DNA of 64,000 nt, taken from NCBI GenBank assembly GCA_963920635.1, contig OY987298.1, positions 2,480,001 to 2,544,000 on the forward strand, read 5' to 3'. The notes beneath the pieces were generated by a model. It saw only the letters and a list, made by a program, of their open reading frames with translations. It was not told the DNA's origin and made no database searches. Origin of the DNA: Pseudeuparius sepicola (lineage: Eukaryota; Arthropoda; Insecta; Coleoptera; Anthribidae). The translations under genes and the position numbers were made by a program. Of this stretch, positions 45,975 through 57,552 are shown one piece after another. Numbering within the stretch: position 1 is the stretch's first letter; the number at the start of each line of letters is the position of its first letter.

Positions 45975-47725
45975 CTCAGAAAAATAAAAAACATAGAAAA
46001 TGGCATCTGTAGAGTGAAATGTTTGTAAGGGGTAGCACTTTTTATACTCTAATATTTATTTACTAGTTAAAGTTTAACAGCGTTGCCAATAATTCATAAT
46101 GAAAAACTTATTTCTCTGGTAAATTAAAATAATCTCCAAGATCAAATTGCAAATAATAGTTTTTCAACAGTGGTTTCCGTTGTATGTAGGGACTAGGGAC
46201 ATACCCAGTCAGTTGCAAATACGTTTGCTGTGAAGTAAGTAATGATAGATAATACCTATATGACATTTATGTATTGATGAGATAAGGTCTGCCTGACTAA
46301 TAGGTGAATCTAGTATTTATAATTGTCTAGACACTTATTAGGCAGCATTTCTATACTACGTGTAGTACTTTAATCTGTGATACAACTAAGGAAACAATAA
46401 TATACCTAAAATTACCAATACCAATCGCACAATCTGACAAACGCGCAAATCGGTCAAGAGTGTGCCTCACCTTGTGTTTGACATAACTGGTGCTGTGTCT
46501 TTTAGAAGCAATTTTTCGTTGTTTTTAAGTGTTTCTTAAGTATTCGTCGGTTTAAAATGCTTATATAGACAATTAAGTTATACGTTATGGGCAAAAAAAG
46601 TGTATTGTTTACAAATCAAGCAACTCGCCCGTAAGGAGGAGGTTACATATCATGCGTAAGTACATAGGCGTACCTAGTTGGGGGCACGGTAAAAGATACC
46701 TTTACCACCAGAGGGATAATAATTCTCAACATGGGTATAAAACGAAAGGGCTCGACGGGTAGAAAACAATAAGGTGAATGACGTCATAATAAATCTATTA
46801 TGGCGGCCTCCCCAAGACGGCGGATTGCCTACATGGGTATCAAAGGAAAGGATTTGAAAAGTAGAAAACGATAAGGTGACTGACGTGACGTCATACTAAA
46901 TCCAATAGGGCGGATACTCGATGCCCCAAGATGGCGGACTAAATTTCTTTACCACCCTTCTGAGATGGAAATCAAATAGGTACTAAAAAAGCACAAAATA
47001 AAATAAATAATAAAAAACCTTTTTAAAAACAAGCTTTTATTTAAGTAAGCCATTTACTAAAGCGGATAAAATAAGTTTAGGTTTTCGTCAAGATAATTCA
47101 ATGCCAAACTGCGACAAGCTTTTTCAAATCAAAAAGCTTGTCGCTCAAACTGTACCTACAGAAAATATATTCTTTGGCATGTACTTGCTTATCAACCAAC
47201 CACTGTCCGATAAAATTAATTGGTACCTATACTTTTATGAACATTTCGCCCGACGAGCTTTTTGATTTAAAAAAGCTTGCCGCAGTGTAGCATTGAATTA
47301 TCTTAACGAAAGCCTAAACTCGTTGACTGAAGGTTTAAATCTTCACCCAACGCTAAACTTATTTTATCCGTTTTAGTTCATGGCTTAAATAAAAGCTTGT
47401 TTTTATTATTTTTTTATTTTTTGTATTGTGTTCGCCGAACAATCCCCAACTAGTAACTGTCAATAACATTAATAAGTTTGAATTTTAGAATTGACGCGTA
47501 CTAGTTGTACCTGGGGTTATACTTCAATTTTTATAAAAAAATTGAGATATAAAGGCAAATATATTTTTTCCTATTTTTATAACTATTTTAAAAAAATAAG
47601 AGGTACGCCACTGCGTTGTAATCGTTAGCACCAGATCTGTCACCCGAACTGTAAACATTATTTTTTTTATTATGGGAACAAACTTGCCAATACAAAGCCA
47701 GTTCTACATTTTTTATTTTTCTGAG
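45975..47725. mobile_element. 8-bp-TSD element, TIR CTCAGAAAAATAAAAAACA, copy 2 (inverted)
   Basis: Perfect duplication GACTATAC at 45967-45974 and 47726-47733. Reverse complement of copy 1 at 34651-36984 along its length, lacking the foldback there but carrying the small hairpin insertion 47321-47352. Confidence 0.92.
47321..47352. mobile_element. 32-bp hairpin insertion with 7-bp TSD and empty sites (family beta, copy 1)
   Basis: CGTTGACTGAAG, 8 bases, CTTCACCCAACG (two mismatches in the stem). Flanked by CTAAACT at 47314-47320 and 47353-47359. The same context has a single CTAAACT and no insertion at 35213-35219, 14249-14255, and (as AGTTTAG) at 35022-35028 and 47074-47080. Confidence 0.88.
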
Positions 47726-47733
47726 GACTATAC

Positions 47734-48312
47734 TAAAATCGAATAAATCTCTGACGCCTGATGTAAACAAAAGAATGTGCGTGAGATATTCGCCAGAGTC
47801 ACACTGAGGCACGACCTTTATTTAATTTTAATTTTACAATTGTTTGCGTCAAAATATTTGCGAAAAAAATGTATTGGCTTAATTAAAATGGTTCAAAACA
47901 TCGATAGAATCATTTGTGGCAGTGTCTAAATAGCTGAAAACAACAAGATAAAACCGCATAAATACGCTGTTGCGATCGAGTACGTCCCTGTAGCCAGGCG
48001 CGCTGATATTTTATGGCGTATTGACCTCAGACTAAGTATTGACCAGTCGCCTTATTTATTTATTTACGCTAGGCGTCAGACTTATTTGATATTAGTATAG
48101 TTAGTTCGAGCGTGGACTGCTCCATAATATTACATAGACTCACGAGAAAAAAAATCTGTCCACTCTCACAATAAATAAATATATTTACTTAAACGGTCGA
48201 AAAGCAAACCCTAATAAACGAGATTGACAGCGACGTAATAATTGACAAGATTGCAGAAACCAGTAACTAGCTTTAAATATTTTCCAACAGATTTTTTGAA
48301 ACGTTGAAACTA
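47734..48312. other. Unassigned sequence
   Basis: No gene or element end recognised. Confidence 0.4.
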
Positions 48313-50238
48313 CACAGGGTGGCCCACCACGAACTGCATTGATCTATATATGGAAAACTAAAAGTAGGAAAATTCTGAAAATTTGGCATCTCACCAATGC
48401 CGATGGGCGCTGCTCAACTAAAATATTTTGGTGAATCTGGCACTTCCGGTTATACCGGAAGTCGATATCAACTTTCTTATCTCAAATGGAACACCCTGTA
48501 TATTATTGCAATTATACTCAAATTATTTTAAGAAGTCCTTACTGGGACTGTCAATTATTGGTAATTTCGATATCCTAAGTTGGCACCAATGCAGCAAAAA
48601 CTGCAACCGGGTCATAAGTTCAGGTCAGTAACTATAGCCATTTGCACTAATAACACGAAAAGTAACACGAACAAGAACAACACAGATGATGGTAAAACTC
48701 ACGAAACGTAGAAAACCCGCGAATATTTTCATTGCCGAATGTTTGAACCAGTTTGAACGATCTGGAAAACCTTCACTGTCACTTTGACACACCGAAGCTA
48801 AATTTGCCCAAGTCCGCCCCTAGACGCTGCCAAAAGCAGCTGATTATTACAAAATACCAAAATGAAAAGTGTTTCCAAGACGTTTGAAATTATTATTAAA
48901 ATGAGTTGTAGTCATAGTTATTGTTATTTATAGCGGTATAATCGTGATTGCAATGGGGTTTTTATTTTATTATGCTCTTTTTTCGTATCACTTGGGTAAC
49001 TTTTCACATCATAAATCAACGAGTGACGTCATTAACTGGTTGAGACACATATACCAATCTTATACCCATGGTTAACAAAAAATCCCTAGGGATTTTGTGG
49101 AGAATGTCATCTGACAAAATCGGGACTTCTTACAGTAATCGGGGTATACATTCAAGGATTCAAAATGTTATTTTCAAATGGAAACCCCCATTTTTTTTAA
49201 TGCGATCTTATTCACCACTGACAACTTTGTGTAAGGTTTCCTATACCTAAAAGCAGTAATTTTCGATTAATTTACGAAAAACCCACTTTTCGCCCATAAA
49301 ATGCGGGGTTTGCGTAACGCTTGGAAAATCATATTAGCCGTGGACGTTGAAAAGACAATCGCGGCTGAGGAAATGTCACCTGGTTTATAAATTATTGTCA
49401 ACAATAATGCCGGCGCACTTAAATTACACAAACGAAGAATTATTTAAATGTTTTATTATCTACGGAGAATGCAATACATAATCTTCGTTTGTGTAATTTA
49501 AGCGCGCCGGCATTATTGTTGACAATAATTTATAAACCAGGTGACATTTCCTCAGCCGCGATTGTCTTTTCAATGTCCACGGCTAATATGATTTTCCAAG
49601 CGTTAAGCAAACCCAGCATTTTACGGGCGAAAAATGGGTTTTTCGTAAATTAATCGAAAATTACTGCATTTAGGTATAGGAAACCTTACACAAAGTTGTC
49701 AGTGGTGAATAAGATCGCATTAAAAAAAATGGGGGTTTCCATTTGAAAATTTAGAGATTTAAGCGCATTTTGAATGTAATTTTTATTCATACTTTGTGAA
49801 CACCCTGTATAAAAACGGATTTATTTCTCAGCAGAGATCACTAGGTCAGGGCTTCTGTTACACGATGCCAAAAATTCGTTTTGAAATTTCGCGGTTTCCT
49901 CGTATAAATTGCTAATTGACTTTAGGTCTGCACCTGTACTTTTTTTCGGAAAAATGCAAATATCTCAAAAACGGTTGGATTTAGTTAGACATAGGACATG
50001 TTGCATGTTTTTGTTCCAAAATGATGCCTAGAATAAAAAAAATGCAATAATATTCAGGGTGTTCCATTTGAGATAAAAAAGTTGATATCGACTTCCGGTA
50101 TAACCGGAAGTGCCAGATTCACCAAAATATTTTAGTTGAGCAGCGCCCATCGGCATTGGTGAGGTGCCAAATTTTCAGAATTTTCCTACTTTTAGTTTTC
50201 CATATATAGATCGATGCAGTTCGTGGTGGGCCACCCTG
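48313..50238. mobile_element. Multi-layer foldback, CAGGGTGGCCCACCACGAAC ends
   Basis: Outer arms about 170 bp; then a second pair of mirrored ends (ATGGAACACCCTGTA near 48487 and TCAGGGTGTTCCAT near 50053); then a long inner palindrome (about 49065-49800). Right TA at 50239-50240. Confidence 0.85.
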
Positions 50239-50240
50239 TA

Positions 50241-51119
50241 CAGGGTGTCCACGAGATATTTGACCCCCCCACTAACTTTTTTATTTTTTGAGCTAAGAAA
50301 CACGAATAAAAAAGCATTTTGTAGAGAATTTTATTAATTTTTTTGCGGTTTTATTGCATTTTATATAGGGTGTTTAGAAAAAGAGTGGCAAACTAAACTT
50401 ATGTTTTTTTAAATGGAACACCCTATATATTTTTGCATTTTTGAAATCTGCTCATCAAGGCAATTAAAATGATGTTAAACTTTGTGGCATTATCTTTTTC
50501 CGTTTTTGAAAAATTCCGTTTTTAAATTTTATACTAAATTTATTTAACTCGAATTTGTGGATCTCTTGATAAAGATAGATGATCGATGAAATAACAAAAA
50601 ATATTGGTTTTAAACAAGAGAGTAACATAGTGAAACTCCAAAATACTTAGGAGCTTTTACGATTTTCCTGAAATTTTTTATTTCGAGAATATAATCAGTA
50701 AAATTTGAAAAGGCTCCTAAACATTTTGGAGTTTCACTATATTACTCTCGTGTTTGAAACAAATATTTTTTGTTATTACATCGATCATCTATCTTTATCA
50801 CGAGATCCACAAATTCGAGTTAAATAAATTTTGTATAAAAGTTGAAAACGGAATTTTTCAAAAACGGAAAAAGATAATGCCACAAAGTTTAATATCATTT
50901 TAATTGCCTTGATGAGCAGATTTCAAAAATGCAAAAATATATAGGGTGTTTCATTTAAAAAAACATAAGTTTAGTTTGCCACTCTTTTTCTAAACACCCT
51001 ATATAAAATGCAATAAAACCGCAAAAAAATTAATAAAATTCTCTACAAAATGCTTTTTTATTCGTGTTTCTAGCTCAAAAAATAAAATAGTTAGTGGGGG
51101 GGTCAAATATTTCGTGGAC
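50241..51119. mobile_element. Foldback abutting the previous one
   Basis: Begins CAGGGTGTCCACGAGATATT directly after the TA that ends the 48313 element. Near-perfect arms centred about 50692; the right end stops at GTGGACAC without CCCTG. Confidence 0.88.
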
Positions 51120-51147
51120 ACTACAGATCATTGGTTGTAACCATAAG

Positions 51148-51179
51148 CGTTGACTGAAATATTCGGATTTCAGTCAACG
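51148..51179. mobile_element. 32-bp hairpin insertion with 7-bp direct repeats (family beta, copy 2)
   Basis: CGTTGACTGAAAT, 6 bases, ATTTCAGTCAACG, a perfect 13-bp stem. Flanked exactly by CCATAAG at 51141-51147 and 51180-51186. Same length and same CGTTGACTGAA end as 47321-47352. Confidence 0.8.
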
Positions 51180-51186
51180 CCATAAG

Positions 51187-52099
51187 GGATTTTTTTATTT
51201 TTGGGCTAAGATTAAACTACTCTGGGACGATCATCTCTGCTTCCAAAAAGATTCGAAATGAGACCATTAAACGCCGTGACGTCATTTGACACATACCTGT
51301 CATTACATTTAATTAAATAAATGGTCAAAATAGGCCTTATTTGTTATTTTATGGAAAAATTGAGAAATTGTGTCACAAAGGTCTATTTATTTGTTTTCTT
51401 GTCTCCTTTTTGGAAAATATGAATAACCCACTAGGGGGACCCTCTCTAGTTAATTTATCGAAAAAAGTTATGTGAAAAAGTTCATTGGAATTTCCTCCTA
51501 TATCTACATTTTCAAGTAAAAATTCCGACAATGATAAATGTTTGTTTTTCTAAAAACTAATAAATTTCATTTTTTTCGGCGTGTCATAGATTTGACTTTA
51601 GAAAATTGCTTGTCTTATCATCCAAACGTGATATTTTTTGTCTAGTAATTGGCTAGTTTCAAGAAAACTCAACTTGACAAGGTGCAATTTTGGACGATTT
51701 TCCTATTTCTAAAGAACCATTGCCAATTTTTTTTTAAGTTAGATGATCCTATTTATTACAGAATTGTTTTTAAAACTTCACAAGTCAATCGATTGGCACA
51801 CCGATTTTCCAAAAAATCAAAAATGTATCATTGTCTGAATGTTTGCCTGACAATTTTCACCTAGGGGGCAAAATCACATTCCAAGCATATTTTTCAAATA
51901 ACTTTTTAGAAAGAATAATAAATAGGGCCTATTTTGGCCATTTATTTAATTCAATGTCGTTTTTGACGACAGGTATGTCAAATGACGCCACGACATTATT
52001 TAACACAATTTTTTTTTAGTTTTTCTATCGAAGAATGTTTTTAAGAGGCAAAGTTATTAGATTTCACAAAATGTTACCACATTATGGGCCACCCTTTAT
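51187..52099. mobile_element. Decayed foldback
   Basis: Mirrored arms around GACGTCATTTGACA...ACCTGTC and AATAAATGG.CAAAATAGG (51290-51350 with 51930-51995). The right end GGGCCACCCTTTATTA resembles a mutated CACCCTGTA terminus; left end unclear. Confidence 0.7.
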
Positions 52100-52494
52100 T
52101 AGCATTCTTAATAGCCAATATTTTCAAACCTCTGTCCTAAAAAGTGGACTTTTGTCAGTTTCCATGTTTTTGCATGCGTGTATTGTGTTGTTTGTTTGAC
52201 CATCAGCAAACTTTGAGGTTATGTCACCTCGTCCAATTAAAGACAGTTGATTAACCCTTCCATGGCCTACTATTCACCCGCAGTGTCTTGTTTTGACAAT
52301 TTCATGGCCATCTTAGGAAATCATAAAAAAACTGATCTAGGAGGCAACTTCTTAAACAAATGCTAAATGTATATGTGTCATTAGAAAGAAAACTGAGCAA
52401 AATTCAAATTTGAATCAAAATTAATTGCCATGGTGTTTAAAATAAAAAAGCTGAAGAGGGTATTTTAGCACTGGTAAGTAAAACTCTGAAAATT
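52100..52494. other. Unassigned sequence downstream of the host gene
   Basis: No repeat structure or gene recognised. Confidence 0.4.
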
Positions 52495-53241
52495 TCAGCT
52501 TTATTTAAAAAAACTGATTTCATTTAATTTGATTTAATTTTGTCCTGACTTTTTTGAGTTTTCGGGATATTTTTACAAAATGGATACAAACAACAAATAA
52601 AACCTCGAAAGTAAATTCTATATTAATTTAATCTAGAAAAATATTGCCACAACATAAACTTACACTAAAAATATCTACACTAAGTTTTTTGTTACATTAT
52701 CAACTAGAGTATAATAAAAAAAAAATGTTTGATCCGTTCTCCCACAATATATTATTACATTTTCCAAAATTTCGATTTTCGAAAACTATTTTTTTACAAC
52801 AAAAAAAGTTCGTATAGAAAAAATAAAAATCTGTACAGGTAACAATAAATATTCAAGTAAACCAATTAATTATTGCTTCGACTATATACAATTTTATGAC
52901 AAAAAAATTAATGTCTTTCCAGCTTAAAAAACGTTTTTCGCCCCACGTACCCACAACAAACTTTTTCGAGTCATTTTTCACTTAAAATCGCCAAACGTTT
53001 AATACCTTCCCTTTTCCAAAATCAATTTTTAACGCCTAGATTTGTACTTTTTTTGGAAATTAACGCTAGAAATCAGTCTTGACAACCGGGGGAACGTGAG
53101 GCCGATTTTCGAGACTAGTACGTAATATAAAAAAAAAACAATTGTGTCTTACGCTCTAGATAAAAAAAAATCTCGATGGAAAATTGAACAGTTACAGTGG
53201 TGTCCTTAAAATTTACTCGATTCCTCCCACTAGGATTTCCG
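52495..53241 (-). other. Putative 3' UTR of the host gene
   Basis: AT-rich, free of the repeats that fill the rest of the window, directly after the TGA at 53242-53244. A minus-strand AATAAA is at 52500-52505. Extent is inferred. Confidence 0.45.
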
Positions 53242-53503
53242 TCACGCGCAGGCCACCTCCTGTTTGGCCGCCTTAAGAGCTGCAAGAATAGAACGGTAAG
53301 AATAGCGGTCTCTAGAAAGACGAAAATTTGAAAATGGACGGGACGGAACAGGGATGACTCACCCTCGCGCTCCCGCCGCCTGATCTTCTTCCGCCGCCTC
53401 TCGACCGCCGCCAGTTCGGTCTTGACGTCCGCGTACGCCCTCCGCAGGTCCGAGATCTTCTGCTGGAGGATCGCTATCCTCTGGGTGCTGTCCAAGCTGG
53501 GAT
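53242..53503 (-). CDS. 3' coding exons of a host gene, basic coiled-coil C-terminus (ARID4/RBP1-like?)
   Basis: Minus strand: exon 53503-53363 (141 nt), intron 53362-53280 (83 nt), exon 53279-53242 ending in TGA. The first exon is preceded by CTCGTCGCAG and followed by GTGAGT; the intron ends ATTCTTGCAG. Both junctions are phase 1 and join cleanly: ...RRKKIRRRERE / ALKAAKQEVACA stop. The first exon encodes PSLDSTQRIAILQQKISDLR then RAYADVKTELAAVERRRKK, a heptad-like coiled coil running into a basic tail. GC-rich third positions contrast with the AT-rich surroundings, as expected of conserved coding DNA. From memory this resembles the C-terminal coiled coil of ARID4-family chromatin proteins, but that name is tentative. 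Upstream exons lie beyond 64000. A 155-codon frame reading through both introns is an artefact. Confidence 0.75.
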
Positions 53504-53634
53504 CTGCGACGAGCGAAACGGTCAGAAGTAACAACAAACTTGTAAAAGCCCTGTTTAGAGTCGCAATTTTTATTGCCGGCAATGAAAATTGCTGACATTT
53601 TTGTTGTGCGCACGCGCATTAACTCCGTTTTGAG

Positions 53635-55143
53635 CAAGGGCGCCCATAGAAAATATTTTAGGGGGGGGGGCAAAATTATCTCATCTAACCTTGTTCTTTT
53701 TAGAACTACCTAGCTCTGAATCGATAATTGGTTTATGTGATTGTGGCCCAGTTAAATTTTGTATAAAATATCTCAGGGGTTTGTTTTATAAAGGGTGTCC
53801 CGAAATTAGCCTGCCATAATTTACCAGCGTGTTCTACGGCCTAAAAAAATGAAAAAAGTTCCTATACCTAAACATGGCCTCAAAAATGCCCCCTAAATTC
53901 TGAAATTTGGTATGTGATGTTCCTGTGAGATTTGACATTTAGCGAGGTAGCTATAGTTAGACATTCTTAATCATAGGCGTCCCAAATGGGGGTTCAGGAG
54001 TTAAAATTACCCCAATTTTTTTTGTATAATTTTTTCCAGATTTCTTGCAAAATTATGAAAGTTGAAGGTATTCTACGAAGAAAAGGTGCTCTTGTCGAAC
54101 TTCAATAGCATGCATCGTTTTCGAGTAAACTCGTTTTGAAAATTTTTGCAGAGTGCCATGAAAATGTCTATTAGAAATTAGCCTGCCATAATCTACCACC
54201 ACATTTTTTGATACAAAAAAATGAAAAAAGTTCATATAAACATGGCCTCAAAAAAGTCCCCTAAGAGGGCTATAGCCCCCGAAATGGACACTTTGGCAAA
54301 CGTTTTTTTCTAAATAAATATTTCCAGAACAAAGATAAAATTATGAAATTTGATGTGTGATATATCTGTGAGATTTGACGTTTACCGAGGTAGAGAGAGT
54401 TTGACATTCTTCATCATAGGCGTCCCAAATAAGGGGGTCAAGGGGTTAAAAATATCCCAAATTTTTTTCTGCGCTTTTTTCCTGGTTTATTCTCCCAGGT
54501 ATGTCACATACCAAATTTCTGAATTTTATCTTTGCTCGTTCTGGAAATATTTAGAAAAACCATTTGCCAAAGTGTCAATATGGCAGGCTAATTTCTAATA
54601 CGCATTTTCATGGCCCTCTGCAAAAAAATTTCAATACGATTTTACTCGAAAACGGTGCACGCTATCAAAGTTCAACAAGAGGCCCCATTTTTTCGTAGAA
54701 TACCCTGAAATTTTATAATTTCGCAATAAATTTGGGGAAAAAGCACACACAAAATATTTATGGTATTTTTAACCCCTTAACCCCCCATTTAGAATGCCTA
54801 TGATTAAGAATGTCTAACTATCGCTACCCCGGCAAATGTCAAATCTCGCAGGTACATCACATACCAAATTTCAGAATGTTACCTTTGTTCGTTCTGGAAA
54901 AAACCGTTTGTGAAACTGCCCCTTTTCGGGGCTATCATTAACTTTTTTTCATTTTTTTAGGTCGTAGAACACGCTGGTTAATTATTATGGCAGGCTAATT
55001 TCGGGACACCCTGTATACCTGCAAGGATATGAAAATAATCTTTTCCTCAACTATAATAATATAAAATATAACGCGAAAGGATTTTGAGAATCTCCAGGGG
55101 GGGGGCATGTGCCCCCCCTTGCCCCCCCCTATGGGCGCCCATG
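53635..55143. mobile_element. hAT element, 8-bp TSD GTTTTGAG
   Basis: Left end CAAGGGCGCCCATAG plus G run; right end C run plus CTATGGGCGCCCATG. Perfect duplication GTTTTGAG at 53627-53634 and 55144-55151. Its interior is mostly a foldback (53791-55013). Confidence 0.9.
53791..55013. mobile_element. Foldback inside the hAT element
   Basis: Left end AAGGGTGTCCCGAAATTAGC (first C mutated), right end GGGACACCCTG; TA at 53789-53790 and 55014-55015. The mirrored arms share ATTAGCCTGCCATAAT. Confidence 0.88.
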
Positions 55144-55296
55144 GTTTTGAGTCATCTATGGCAAGTTTTATTGCATTGCAAAAAGTAGCTCCAAGACATG
55201 GGCGTCCGCAGAAATTTTTTTAGGGGGGGGGCAGTAAGAATTATTGACAAAATAAAGAAGGCAATAAATATTTAGTGTTATAAAAAATATAATAAA

Positions 55297-56344
55297 CTAG
55301 AGATGGGTTTTGGGTTTACACCCATCGATGGGTTTAAATCCTTTATGGGTGCCAACCTATGGGTGCCAAACCTTTGACACCCATAGGGTGTTTTCATTTT
55401 TAAAATAAAGGGTGGATTCAAAGGGTGGAAACGTTTGGCACTCAAAAATGGGTGGTTTCAAAGGGTGGAAACTAATGACACCCAAAAATGGGTGTTTTCA
55501 ATGTCACCAAAAGCCAAAATGTATCCTGGAATGGATGGAATTTTTGAAGGGAAGCAAAGCCACTGGATTTGGAGCAAAGAAGAAGAAACGCGATTTTTGT
55601 TTTTTTTTTGTCAATGAAACCTAACTATTATATTTTGTAAATATGTCAAATATCAGAACAGAAATAATAATAAACCCTATATGGCTTTTAGATGAGAAAG
55701 TGGAGAAAATGAATTGAAAGAAGGGGATTTCTGCTTTAATTTTCAATTTTAGATCCTTGAAAATTTATGAAATTTGAGGTTAAGTTATTTTTTCCTCTCC
55801 ATGTTGTTGAAAAAAAGATTTTTTTAAAAAAGTTTGACACCCTGTATCTTGAAAACGAAGCTATACCGGATCTATGTTTATATAAACTTTTCGTCTTAAA
55901 ATCACTCAAAGAATCGCCCCTTAAAGTTTGGCTACGTACTTAAATAACACCCTGTATATACTGATGACCTTTTTTTTATTTCTCGTTAACTAGTTTATTA
56001 AAGTTAATAATGCAGGATGAATCTTGTTTTTGTATGCCCTAGAATACATTTATTCATTTATTTAATATTTAGTCATCGTTATTTTAATTTAGGATAATGT
56101 AATAGATAAACGACTAAATTTCTAATTCGCCTGCAACATATTTTTTACTTTTTATATCTTCTTGCAATATTTTTGTTGTTTATAGCTTTTAGATATGAAT
56201 ATTTGGTATTAAATTAAACGTCTAGATGTCACCAATCAAAATATGCCAAAAACTAGTGTCATAATTTGACACCCGGTGCCAAAAAGGGTGGAAACCTTGA
56301 CACACTTTCCAAATATGAAAAAAACCCGGTGTAAACTCATCTCT
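55297..56344. mobile_element. Element with AGAGATGGGTTT ends, 8-bp TSD ATAATAAA
   Basis: Left end CTAGAGATGGGTTTTG, right end AACTCATCTCT; ATAATAAA at 55289-55296 and 56345-56352. Rich in repeated ATGGGTG / GGGTGGAAAC words. A short frame with WIWSKEEETRFL (55435-55617) could be a Myb/SANT-like fragment; this is weak. A piece of another element (55812-55954) lies inside. Confidence 0.7.
55812..55954. mobile_element. Foldback end fragment (also at 60895-60943 plus 61876-61946)
   Basis: TTTGACACCCTGTATCTTGA to TTAAATAACACCCTG. In the second copy the middle is replaced by the 60944-61873 foldback. Confidence 0.8.
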
Positions 56345-56673
56345 ATAATAAACCATATAAAAACAAATCACAGATCAATTGCGAAATCTCACAAATAAAA
56401 ATAAAACAATATTCTATATTCTAAATTAAATTCACATTAATTAGGTACCATATTATCACTATTATCAGTCTCAGACTTCCGTTTTAAATAGTTTCTAATG
56501 TCCATTTTCAATCTAAATCATGAACCTACCTACAACAATAATAAGTAATGCAGGACGACAGCAAGAGTAAAGACTATACTAACACTTATTATATTGTTAT
56601 ATTACATACCCGGAAATGATCTTCTCAGATCGTAATCCTATTTTAAGTCAGCACATATAAAACCATAGATATA

Positions 56674-57503
56674 CAGTGTGTCCCCAGATGGGGTACCGCA
56701 CTCTTGTAAAGTTTCTTATATTTGATTTTTCGAGAAAAAGTCATTATTGATAAAAAGTTTTGCTTGTTCTTAAAATAATATTGGCATGGAAAATGGTAAT
56801 ATTATTTATACTGGGTGACCAGAAAATTGAAAAAACGTTAATTAACATAAGAGTAAACTGCCTCTATTTGTAGAGATACTGAAAAAGTTATAAAGAAAAA
56901 ATTTTTAGCGTGTTAAGTTACTTAGGTGTAGAAAATTTCAAAGCTGATTAAATGGTTTTCTGCAAATAGTATGACAAAACTGTATTAACAAAAGTTACCC
57001 AGAATGGAAAACTGCGCCTGATGACAAAATTTAACAATTCTAGCTCGATTCTAGGCCTACTTTGTAGTTTGGAAAATATTGGAAGAAACTCAAAGTAGGC
57101 CAGGATTGTCAAAATTTTTTCATAGTACATAGTTTGCTACTCTGAGTAACTTTTGTTAATACAGTTTTTAGTGTATTTACAGAAAAACATTTTATCGAAG
57201 AAAAACAAGAAAAAATCAAAGTAGGCCTTACACTTTGAAATTTTGTACACCTAAGTAACTTAAGACGCTGAACAAATTTTCTTTATAACTTTTTTCAGTA
57301 TCTCTACAAATAGAGGCAGTTTACTCTTATGTTAATTAACGTTTCTTCAATTTTCTGGTTACCCAGTATAAATAATGTTAACTTTTTCCATGCCAATCTT
57401 ATTTTAAGAACAAGCAAAACTTTTTATCAAGAATGACCTTTTCTCGAAAAATCAAACATAAGAAACTTTACAAGAGTGCGGTACACCATCTGGGGACACA
57501 CTG
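56674..57503. mobile_element. TA-flanked foldback, CAGTGTGTCCCCAGATGG ends
   Basis: TA at 56672-56673 and 57504-57505. A second mirrored pair (ACTGGGTGACCAGAAAATTG and complement) sits at matching positions in both arms. Confidence 0.9.
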
Positions 57504-57552
57504 TATTTGCCTACTACTTTTAACTTTTTGTTGTTTATAGAAAGATATTATA

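Noticed and set aside
47110..47144. Small hairpin GCGACAAGC..GCTTGTCGC flanked by CCAAACT / TCAAACT as a sixth micro-insertion
   Set aside because: The same hairpin is present at matching positions in both arms and in related copies (14183, 35158, 47250), so it belongs to the host repeat; the flank match is imperfect.
34651..47733. A single giant inverted duplication
   Set aside because: Each arm has its own, different, perfect 8-bp duplication, so they are two independent insertions of one element family.
53115..53582. Single 155-codon minus-strand protein with a leader-like start
   Set aside because: It reads through two clear splice sites; the real coding parts are 53363-53503 and 53242-53279.
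55435..55617. Myb/SANT-like domain from WIWSKEEETRFL
   Set aside because: Only a dozen suggestive residues inside a repeat-rich element; not enough to call a gene.
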